Source: Mesorhizobium sp. ZC-5
GTDB lineage: Bacteria > Pseudomonadota > Alphaproteobacteria > Rhizobiales > Rhizobiaceae
Length of the DNA stretch: 64,000 nucleotides
Assembly: GCF_025753855.1 (NCBI RefSeq)
Contig: NZ_JAOWPT010000011.1
Location: 124,001-188,000 of the forward strand
Reading direction: 5' to 3'
Positions 57,640-64,000 of this stretch are shown piece by piece. Each line of letters starts with the position of its first letter. Positions within the stretch are counted from its first letter, which is position 1. Both the position numbers and the translations under genes were made by a program. The notes beneath the pieces are model-generated. The model ran no database searches, was not told where the DNA came from, and worked only from the letters and a program-made list of their open reading frames with translations.

Positions 57640-59133
57640 TCAGGAAAGCTCCGCCATCAGGTCCTTGGTCTGCCGGTACAGCGCCTTGAACACATCGTAC
57701 TGGCGTCCGTAGACCGCGCGGTTGCGCTTGTCGGGGGCGATCCGCCGCGCCACCGGATTCCAGGCAAGGATATCCTTCTTGCGTAGATCGCCGACGGCAA
57801 GTGCTGCAAGGAATGCGTCGCCATAACAGGCGCCGACCGTCTTCTGGCAGACAATCTGCGCCAGACCCGAAATATCCGAGGTCGCCTGCGCCCATACAGC
57901 GTTCTTGGTACCGCCGCCTACCGCCAGCAGTTTCTTCGGCAGGTGGCCGATGTCGCGATGCGTCTCGAAGATATGGTTGGTCCCGAAAGCGATGCCTTCG
58001 AGCAGCGCCCGATAGATGTCGCCGCGCGTGTGGGTGAGATTCAGCCCGAAAAGGGTGCCCTTGGCAGCGGGGTCGTGGATCGGCGTCCGTTCCCCGGAGA
58101 AATACGGCAGCATCACCAATCCACGTGCGCCCGGCGGCGATTTTTCAGCCTCCCGCATCAGCTTGCCGAAGGCGCCCGCGGGAGCCAATTCGCGCGCCGC
58201 CTGGTCACGGAACCAGTGCGTAAGCGTGCCTGAGGTAGCGAGTCCGGCCATCGACGCGTGTTCGCCGCGAAACAGCCATGGCGCATACCACAGCCGCGGA
58301 TCCTCGATGCGCGCCCTGGACAGCATGATGGTGAAGATGGTCGAGCCATACATGACCATCATGTCGCCGGCGCCGATCACGCCTACACTCAGCGCTTCGG
58401 ACGCCGCATCGATGGTGCCGGCGATCACCGGCGTACCCTCGGCAAGACCGGTCGCACGCGCCGCTTTTCGTGTGATCCGGCCGGCAATGTCGGTCGACCA
58501 CAAGAGCTTCGGCAAGCGATCGAGTCCGATAATATCGGCCGAAAGTTCATCGCTCCAGTTCTGCTTGCCGACATCGTAGAGCGGCGAGAAATTCGCCGCC
58601 GAATAATGGTCGATGACGCATTCGCCGGTGAGTTTCTGGACGAGGTAGGTGGTCGAGGTGACGATCTTCGCCGCCTTGGCGAAAATTTCCGGACGGTTCT
58701 TTTTCAGCCACAGGATTTTCGGCCCGACCGACTGCGCGGTCAGCGCATTGCCGCAACGAGCCAGGATCCGCTCCGGCCCGATCGCCTCGTTCAGTTCTTC
58801 GATCTCCTTCGCCGCGCGTGCATCGACGCCGTAGAGCGCGGCATTCGAAAGCGCTTCTCCGTCGGCGTCGACGGGCAGCATGCAAGGGCCGATGGCGCTT
58901 GCGCCAACGCAGCGGATCGCCTTCGGATCGATCTTTGCCTCTGCAAGCATCTCCTTGCAGATGAAGGTGAAATCGCCCCACCAGTCCTGCTTCGGACGAT
59001 GTTCGGCCCAGCCCGGCTTCGGCACCAGCATCTTGTGCGGCCTGGCGGCACTGGCGACGATCCGGCCCGACTGGTCGACGATGACGCCTTTCGATTCGAA
59101 GGTGCCGATGTCGATGCCGAGATAATGGTTCAT
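57640..59133 (-). CDS. FGGY-family carbohydrate kinase (xylulokinase-like)
   Basis: ATP-dependent sugar kinase of 497 residues. Phosphate-1 motif L-G-I-D-I-G-T-F-E-S-K-G is at residues 5-16, the second domain carries the G-T-I-D-A-A-S-E loop (catalytic Asp about 240), F-S-G-E-R-T-P-I-H-D-P-A is the FGGY signature-2 region, and A-V-G-G-G-T-K-N precedes the C-terminus. The closest FGGY groups are xylulokinase and L-xylulose/erythrulose kinases. The M42 gene overlaps its start by 4 bp (ATGA). The sugar cannot be assigned. Confidence 0.9.
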   Translation of the reverse strand: MNHYLGIDIGTFESKGVIVDQSGRIVASAARPHKMLVPKPGWAEHRPKQDWWGDFTFICKEMLAEAKIDPKAIRCVGASAIGPCMLPVDADGEALSNAALYGVDARAAKEIEELNEAIGPERILARCGNALTAQSVGPKILWLKKNRPEIFAKAAKIVTSTTYLVQKLTGECVIDHYSAANFSPLYDVGKQNWSDELSADIIGLDRLPKLLWSTDIAGRITRKAARATGLAEGTPVIAGTIDAASEALSVGVIGAGDMMVMYGSTIFTIMLSRARIEDPRLWYAPWLFRGEHASMAGLATSGTLTHWFRDQAARELAPAGAFGKLMREAEKSPPGARGLVMLPYFSGERTPIHDPAAKGTLFGLNLTHTRGDIYRALLEGIAFGTNHIFETHRDIGHLPKKLLAVGGGTKNAVWAQATSDISGLAQIVCQKTVGACYGDAFLAALAVGDLRKKDILAWNPVARRIAPDKRNRAVYGRQYDVFKALYRQTKDLMAELS

Positions 59134-60233
59134 TGGATATGGTCGTCCCGGTCGAGGCTGAAACCCGGACCGATGCCCGAAATGCCTTCGACCAGAAGCC
59201 GCGTCAGTGCTTCGAGATCGCCAAGGTCGCAGACTTCCAGCGAAGAGTGCGAATAGCGCATGGGGAAACCGAGATCGATCGAGGCGACGCCGCCGCCGAC
59301 CAGTTGCACATACGCGGAATCGGTCAGTGCGCCAGTGTGGGCGCTGCGCTGCAGCGGCATTTTCAGTCGCCCGGCTGTCTTGTCGAACAGCGTCACCAGC
59401 GCTGGATGCGGGATGGTACCGTTGAGGGTTCCGCGACCGTGGAAGGAATACATGCTCATTGCCGGTCCGCCGCCGAGCCGCACGTCACCGCGATAGCCCA
59501 TGTCCGGCGTGTCGGTTGCAAGCAACAGGTCGAGCTGGATGGCAATATCGGGCTGCAGTACCTGCGCCGCCGTTAGCGCGCCGCGCAGGTTGAATTCCTC
59601 CTGTACCGAAAAGACGAAGTGCACGGTTGGCCGTTTCTTCATCCTACCCAGCGCACGCGCCACTTCGACGATGACCGCGCAGCCGGCGCGATCGTCCACG
59701 GCGCTGCCGGCGATGCGGGTCTCCGACAGCGCGACGACATTGGGGCGATAGATCACCGGCATACCGATATCGACGCCGGCGGCAAGAACCTCGTAAGCCG
59801 AACCGAAACCAGTATCGATATAGAGGTCGGAATACGGCACAACCTTGTACTTTTCCTCGGGCATGGTCGCATGATGGCTCTTGTTGGCGATGATGCCGGC
59901 AACATCGCGTCCCTCGCCAACGCACAAAAGAACCGCCTGCGATGGCAGCGCCCGCTCGGGCACTCCGCCCAGCCGCTCTACACGGATGAAGCCGTTTGCC
60001 TCGATCTTGCGCACCACGAAACCAAGCTGGTCCATATGTGCAAACAGCATGACGCTCGGCGCATCGGCATGACCTTCGAGCGTCGCGATCAGGTTGCCCA
60101 GCCGATCGGTGCGGGTCTCAAGTCCCAGGCCAGTCAATTCGCGCGCCAGATAGCGCCGCACGCGGCCCTCATAGCCGCTCAAGCCCGGAATAAGCATCAG
60201 TTCGGTCAGCAAGGTCCGCAGCCGGTCTTTCAT
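59130..60233 (-). CDS. M42-family peptidase/glycosidase-like protein (SgcX-like)
   Basis: Zinc-dependent hydrolase of M42 (glutamyl aminopeptidase/endoglucanase) type, 367 residues from the ATG at 60233; starts at 60251 or 60302 are possible. G-L-S-G-Y-E-G-R precedes the zinc ligands: H in F-A-H-M-D-Q-L-G-F, D in A-V-D-D-R-A-G-C, E-E in V-Q-E-E-F-N-L-R-G-A, D in T-D-T-P-D, and H in Y-S-H-S-S. In E. coli the homologue SgcX lies beside the BtpA-like SgcQ, as here. The start of the kinase gene overlaps its stop. Confidence 0.86.
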   Translation of the reverse strand: MKDRLRTLLTELMLIPGLSGYEGRVRRYLARELTGLGLETRTDRLGNLIATLEGHADAPSVMLFAHMDQLGFVVRKIEANGFIRVERLGGVPERALPSQAVLLCVGEGRDVAGIIANKSHHATMPEEKYKVVPYSDLYIDTGFGSAYEVLAAGVDIGMPVIYRPNVVALSETRIAGSAVDDRAGCAVIVEVARALGRMKKRPTVHFVFSVQEEFNLRGALTAAQVLQPDIAIQLDLLLATDTPDMGYRGDVRLGGGPAMSMYSFHGRGTLNGTIPHPALVTLFDKTAGRLKMPLQRSAHTGALTDSAYVQLVGGGVASIDLGFPMRYSHSSLEVCDLGDLEALTRLLVEGISGIGPGFSLDRDDHIQ

Positions 60234-60258
60234 GTGCTTCTTGCCCTGCATTCGGTCC

Positions 60259-61068
60259 CTAGCCCCGCGCGGCTCTGACGAGCCGCATGAACTCACTGGC
60301 ACGGTCGGGATCGACCGCGTTCCAGGTGTTGCCGTCGACCTTCAGCGACGAGCCGACGATGCAGCCATCGGCAATCCTGAGCACGTCGCCGACCGTCGCG
60401 TGCTTGACGCCGGTATTGGCGAGCACCGGCGTGTCGGGCAGCACCTTTTTCACCGCCTCGAGGTCACTGAGTGCGGCCGCCTCACCGGTAATCTGACCTG
60501 AAACCAGGATGGCATCCGGGATGCTGGAAAACACCGCGCTGCGTGCCCGGTCCGGCAGGCTGCGCTGGTCGAGCGAATGGGCGAATTCAGCCGAGACGTT
60601 GTAGAGCATAGCGAGGTCGGAGCGGTGCAGCCGGTCGCGGTAGCGCATTGCCTTGCCGGCGTCCGGCGTCCAGGAACCCATGTCGGATGCGTAGGTGCCG
60701 GTGAATATCTCGCGCACGAAGGACGCGCCGGTCGCTGCGGCAAGCGCGATCGAACTCATCGGATCCCACAGCACGTTGACCCCGAACGGGATCTTCATCG
60801 TTTCGCGGACGCGGCCGATGACATAGGCCATGGTGGCGGTCGAGGCCGTATCGACGTCGAACTCGTAAGGCCGGTCGTTCTCGTTGCCGAACATCACGGC
60901 ATCGAAGCCGGCGTCCTGCAGCGCCTTCAAATCCTTGGACACGCCATCGATCAGGCCCTCCACGCCGCCTTTGGCATCGTAGAGCGGCGAGCCCGGCAGG
61001 GCACCAAAATGCACCATTGCGATCACCGGTTTTGCCGTGCCGAACACGCGTCTGAACTTTTCGGTCAT
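60259..61068 (-). CDS. BtpA/SgcQ-family TIM-barrel protein
   Basis: Protein of 269 residues, BtpA family (first met as a photosystem I biogenesis factor in cyanobacteria; SgcQ in E. coli). Enzyme activity is unproven. Start ATG at 61068; the frame extends 14 codons upstream without family similarity. Visible motifs: V-I-A-M-V-H-F-G-A-L-P-G-S-P near residue 15, the G-N-E-N-D-R segment and P-V-L-A-N-T-G-V-K near residue 220, consistent with a TIM barrel that binds a phosphate. It opens the operon with M42, kinase and creatininase-family genes; 25 bp separates it from the M42 start. Confidence 0.88.
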   Translation of the reverse strand: MTEKFRRVFGTAKPVIAMVHFGALPGSPLYDAKGGVEGLIDGVSKDLKALQDAGFDAVMFGNENDRPYEFDVDTASTATMAYVIGRVRETMKIPFGVNVLWDPMSSIALAAATGASFVREIFTGTYASDMGSWTPDAGKAMRYRDRLHRSDLAMLYNVSAEFAHSLDQRSLPDRARSAVFSSIPDAILVSGQITGEAAALSDLEAVKKVLPDTPVLANTGVKHATVGDVLRIADGCIVGSSLKVDGNTWNAVDPDRASEFMRLVRAARG

Positions 61069-61204
61069 CGCCTCCCCTTCGGCCCCTCTCGGCCGCCGCG
61101 ATGCTAGCAACGCACCTATCCACTGTCCAATGGTCCACCGGGCTTTTGGCGATGGATCATTGTGCTAGTTTGCGCGCCAGGCGGAGTGAGCAGGAGCATT
61201 TTTC

Positions 61205-62245
61205 ATGAAGACCAGGCGTTGGCGGCGAAGCGGAAGTGAACGACTGGAATTCACCGAACTCGGGTTCGGTGCCGCACCGGTGGCCAATCTCTATCGCGCG
61301 ATATCGGATGAGGATGCGCACGCCGTCCTTTGCGAAGCCTGGGACACCGGCAGCCGTTATTTCGACACCGCGCCGCTCTATGGACTCGGCCTTTCCGAGA
61401 CGCGGCTCAACCGCTTCCTGCGCGGCAAACGGCGCGACGATTATCTGCTGTCCAGCAAGGTCGGCCGCGTCCTCAAGGTCTGCGCGCCGGAGGAGCGCAC
61501 CGGGATCGGAAAGTTCTTCGACACGCCGACTAGGCGCGAGCACTACGATTACAGCCATGACGGCATCATGCGTTCATTCGAGGCGTCGCTTGAACGGCTC
61601 GGCGTCGACCGGATCGACATCCTGTATGTCCACGATCTCGACCTCTTCACACACGGCACGCAGGATGTTGTCGATGCGAAGCGTTCCGAGTTCATGAAGT
61701 CGGGGTATGCCGCCCTGCTCTCGCTACGCGACCAGAAAGTCATCAAGGCGTTCGGTGGCGGCATCAATGAATCGGAAGCCTGCCAGTGGCTGGCCGAGCG
61801 CGGCGATTTCGACCTGTTCCTGCTCGCCGGGCGCTACACGCTGCTGGAACAGGGCGCGCTCGATACGCTGCTGCCGCTTTGCGAGCAGCGCGGCATCGGC
61901 ATCGTGCTCGGCGGGCCGTACAATTCAGGCATACTGGCGGGAGGACCGAAGCCCGGGGCCTTTTACAATTACTCCGAGGCACCCCAATCCGTGCTCGACA
62001 AAGCCGCCCGGATAGAAGCGGCATGTCACCGATACGGCGTGAAGCTCATCGAGGCCGCGCTGCAGTTCCCGCTTCTCCATCCATCCGTGGTCTCGGTGAT
62101 CCCGGGCGGACAGACCGTCGATCAGGTTCGCGGAAACCGCTCCATTCTCGATGCCGAAATACCGCCGGCGCTTTGGGATGAACTGAAGGCCGAGGGCCTG
62201 ATCCGTCCGGACGCGCCGACCGAGCCAAGAGAAGCCGCCGCATGA
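61205..62245 (+). CDS. Aldo/keto reductase, D-threo-aldose 1-dehydrogenase-like
   Basis: Oxidoreductase of the aldo-keto reductase family, 346 residues, most like the L-fucose/D-threo-aldose 1-dehydrogenase and pyridoxal dehydrogenase group. Catalytic tetrad: D near 52 (Y-F-D-T-A-P-L-Y), Y59-type Tyr in P-L-Y-G-L-G, K in S-S-K-V-G-R, H in Y-V-H-D-L-D. Coenzyme-binding I-P-G-G-Q-T-V near residue 300. The lactonase gene follows with ATGA overlap, so oxidation of a sugar to a lactone is plausible. Confidence 0.85.
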   Translation: MKTRRWRRSGSERLEFTELGFGAAPVANLYRAISDEDAHAVLCEAWDTGSRYFDTAPLYGLGLSETRLNRFLRGKRRDDYLLSSKVGRVLKVCAPEERTGIGKFFDTPTRREHYDYSHDGIMRSFEASLERLGVDRIDILYVHDLDLFTHGTQDVVDAKRSEFMKSGYAALLSLRDQKVIKAFGGGINESEACQWLAERGDFDLFLLAGRYTLLEQGALDTLLPLCEQRGIGIVLGGPYNSGILAGGPKPGAFYNYSEAPQSVLDKAARIEAACHRYGVKLIEAALQFPLLHPSVVSVIPGGQTVDQVRGNRSILDAEIPPALWDELKAEGLIRPDAPTEPREAAA

Positions 62246-63093
62246 CCCCCCGTATCGACGCCCATCATCACTTCTGGAACCCGGCTCGGGGCGACTACGA
62301 CTGGATGCCGAAGGACAACGCCGTTCTCAACCGGTCCTATCTGCCGCACGACTTTGCACCGCATCTGGCAGAAGCCGGTATCGGCAGCACCGTGCTCGTG
62401 CAGGCCGCCGCGACAGTCGAGGAAACCGAATACATGATCGGCATCGCCGACGCGACCGGCAGCGTCGCCGCCGTCGTCGGGTGGATCGATTTCGAGGACC
62501 GTAGCCACCTCAAGCATCTGGAACGTCTGCGCGATCATCCGAAATTCGTCGGCGTGCGGCCGATGATCCAGGACATTCCCGATGTCGACTGGATGCTGCG
62601 AGACGATGTGCAATGGGCCTATTCCGCGCTGGTCGACCTCGACCTCACCTTCGACGCGCTGGGTTTTTCGCGGCATCTCGTCAATTTCCTCGCGCTCCTC
62701 AAGCGCTATCCGAAACTCCGCGTCGTCGTCGACCATTGCATGAAGCCGCAGATCAGGGACCATGGAACGACGCGCGAAGAGTTCGCCTTGTGGGCGGAAG
62801 GCATGGCCCGCATCGCCGACGAAACGACCGCGTTCTGCAAATTCTCAGGGCTGGTGACAGAAGCAAACGAAGGCTGGACCGTTGACGACCTTCGGCCCTA
62901 CGCAGCGCATCTCCTGCAAGTTTTCGGGCCTGACAGGCTGATGTGGGGGTCAGACTGGCCGGTGTGCCTGTTGCGCGCGGATTATCGCGACTGGCACCAG
63001 GCCGCACAAACGCTCATGGCCGAATTGAGCGATCCCGGCAAGGAACAGGTCTTCGGCGGCACCGCCGCGCGCTTCTATGGGATAAAGTCCTGA
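62242..63093 (+). CDS. Amidohydrolase-family sugar lactonase (L-fuconolactonase-like)
   Basis: TIM-barrel hydrolase of 283 residues, COG3618-type (L-fuconolactonase, L-rhamnono-gamma-lactonase). Metal site D-A-H-H-H-F-W near residue 6, V-V-D-H-C near 160 and W-G-S-D-W-P near 235 with the catalytic Asp. It overlaps the aldose dehydrogenase gene by 4 bp, so it would open the lactone made by that enzyme. The convergent UxaA-like gene ends 33 bp away. The sugar type is inferred from the family. Confidence 0.87.
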   Translation: MTPRIDAHHHFWNPARGDYDWMPKDNAVLNRSYLPHDFAPHLAEAGIGSTVLVQAAATVEETEYMIGIADATGSVAAVVGWIDFEDRSHLKHLERLRDHPKFVGVRPMIQDIPDVDWMLRDDVQWAYSALVDLDLTFDALGFSRHLVNFLALLKRYPKLRVVVDHCMKPQIRDHGTTREEFALWAEGMARIADETTAFCKFSGLVTEANEGWTVDDLRPYAAHLLQVFGPDRLMWGSDWPVCLLRADYRDWHQAAQTLMAELSDPGKEQVFGGTAARFYGIKS

Positions 63094-63114
63094 CGGCCGG
63101 CTGCTCGGCCATCA

Positions 63115-63130
63115 GTAAGCAAACGCTTAC
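63115..63130. repeat. Small inverted repeat between convergent genes
   Basis: GTAAGC-AAAC-GCTTAC, 6-bp arms with a 4-nt loop; it overlaps the stop codon of the UxaA-like gene. The short stem has no T-tract. It could help end transcription or bind a LacI-type regulator, but neither is supported. Confidence 0.3.
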
Positions 63131-64000
63131 ATGACCGCGCCGAGCTGCCACGGTACATACTCATTGTCGCCGAGGCCGAGATTTTCGCTCTTGCTCTTCT
63201 CGCCGGACGCGACCGCCAGAATGCGGTCGATGATCTGCCGCCCCTTTTCCTCGATCGGCACGCCATCGTCGATGATGTCGCCGCAGTTCAGGTCCATGTC
63301 CTCCTCGAGTTGGCGGTACATGGCGGAGTTGGTCGCGAGCTTGATGGTCGGGGCAGGCTTGGAGCCGAAGGCCGAGCCGCGGCCGGTCGTGAAGACGATG
63401 ATCTGCGAACCCGAAGCGATCTGGCCGGTGGCAGAAACCGGATCGTACCCAGGCGAATCCATGAACACGAAGCCGGGTTTCTTGACCCGCTCGGCGTAGA
63501 GCAGCACATCGGAAAGCGCCAGCGTGCCGCCCTTGGCCGCCGCCCCGAGCGACTTTTCAAGGATGGTCGTCAGTCCGCCCGCCTTGTTTCCCGGCGACGG
63601 ATTGTTGTCCATCGAGCCGCCGTTCATCTGCGTGTAGTTCTCCCACCAGCGGATACGCTCGATCAGCTTGTCGCCGACCTCCTGCGAGGCGGCGCGGCGC
63701 ACCAGCAATTGCTCGGCGCCATAGATTTCTGGCGTTTCGGAGAGCAGCGCCGTACCGCCATTGCGCACAAGGATGTCGGTTGCAGCCCCCAGCGCCGGGT
63801 TGGCAGTCACGCCCGAAAAGCCGTCGGAGCCGCCGCACTGCAGCCCGATCACCAGTTCGCTCACCGGGATGGGTTCGCGCCTGACAGCGTTGACGGCGGG
63901 CAGCAGTTCCTTGATCGCCGCGATGCCCGCCTCGATCGTCTTTCGCGTGCCGCCGGTTTCCTGGATGGTCAGGCCGTGGAAGCGTTCCTCGCCCCGCGAC
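63127..64000 (-). CDS. UxaA/GarD-family dehydratase, C-terminal part (runs off right edge)
   Basis: Partial gene: the reading frame is open through position 64000, so the N-terminal portion is outside the window; about 290 residues are seen. The conserved C-terminal domain begins G-L-T-I-Q-E-T-G-G-T and contains G-L-Q-C-G-G-S-D-G-F-S-G-V-T-A-N-P-A-L-G, with the Cys-Gly-Gly-Ser-Asp iron or metal site of altronate/galactarate dehydratases, and N-P-S-P-G-N-K-x-G-G-L near residue 140 of the visible part. It removes water from an aldonate; altronate, galactarate or a fuconate-like acid are candidates. Convergent with the lactonase gene. Confidence 0.92.
   Translation of the reverse strand, partial: SRGEERFHGLTIQETGGTRKTIEAGIAAIKELLPAVNAVRREPIPVSELVIGLQCGGSDGFSGVTANPALGAATDILVRNGGTALLSETPEIYGAEQLLVRRAASQEVGDKLIERIRWWENYTQMNGGSMDNNPSPGNKAGGLTTILEKSLGAAAKGGTLALSDVLLYAERVKKPGFVFMDSPGYDPVSATGQIASGSQIIVFTTGRGSAFGSKPAPTIKLATNSAMYRQLEEDMDLNCGDIIDDGVPIEEKGRQIIDRILAVASGEKSKSENLGLGDNEYVPWQLGAVM

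Noticed and set aside
63115-63130. GTAAGC-AAAC-GCTTAC as a LacI-type operator
   Set aside because: It sits between two convergent gene ends and overlaps a stop codon, a poor place for an operator; kept only as a small repeat.

Overview
The window reads as chromosomal DNA of a Rhizobiales alphaproteobacterium, most likely Mesorhizobium or a close relative. It is GC-rich and densely coded, with many ATGA/GTGA stop-start overlaps. Housekeeping genes (guaA, guaB, katG/oxyR, rsmB, rlmE, ppx, a tRNA-Gln) alternate with several large transport-plus-catabolism blocks for organic sulfur, N-methylated amines, hexuronates and sugars. This placement is inference from gene content; no rRNA or marker comparison was possible.

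Layout. (1) 438-6450: a six-gene leftward operon with an SsuABC-type ABC transporter, an FMN-dependent monooxygenase, a DszC/SfnC-type flavin oxygenase and a DszB-like desulfinase. It looks like uptake and oxidative desulfurisation of an organosulfur compound. (2) 6.9-24.7 kb: mostly housekeeping: guaA, MTA/SAH nucleosidase, thioesterase, a Popeye-like membrane cyclic-nucleotide-binding protein, RsmB-type methyltransferase, katG with divergent oxyR, MAPEG protein, guaB, a DUF898/M48 pair, an MFS exporter, rlmE-ppx, a YbhN-type membrane protein. (3) tRNA-Gln(CUG) at 24848, a hypothetical protein and about 500 bp without a recognisable gene. (4) 25.99-39.3 kb: a Rieske oxygenase, class III aminotransferase, Pot-type ABC transporter with its own binding protein, a BetI-like TetR repressor with a SAM methyltransferase, two PYROXD2-like FAD oxidoreductases, a GcvT/DmdA-like protein and an 81-residue protein. 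Three related palindromes (at 25987, 28809 and 34580) lie in front of its transcription units, so I read the block as one regulon for a quaternary or N-methylated amine whose identity I cannot fix. (5) 39.3-49.3 kb: hexuronate catabolism (cupin, KduD, KduI, FadR-type regulator, TRAP transporter, UxaC, then divergent UxuB-UxuA). (6) 49.3-64 kb: sugar genes: Gfo/Idh/MocA dehydrogenase, ribokinase-like kinase, FucU/RbsD mutarotase, a UgpC-type ATPase divergent from a Tat-exported binding protein and two permeases, then creatininase-family protein, FGGY kinase, M42 hydrolase and BtpA/SgcQ protein, and finally aldose dehydrogenase, lactonase and a UxaA-type dehydratase cut by the right edge.

How they work together: blocks 1, 4, 5 and 6 each pair an importer with its catabolic enzymes. 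Block 5 converts glucuronate, and probably unsaturated uronates, to 2-keto-3-deoxygluconate; the kinase and aldolase that follow are not in the window. Part of block 6 (mutarotase, aldose 1-dehydrogenase, lactonase, dehydratase) fits a non-phosphorylating route for an L-fucose-like sugar, and another part (FGGY kinase, BtpA, M42, creatininase) resembles the uncharacterised sgcX/sgcQ pair of E. coli. The best candidates for undescribed biology are the amine regulon in block 4, the dsz-like operon in block 1 and the BtpA/M42/kinase set in block 6.
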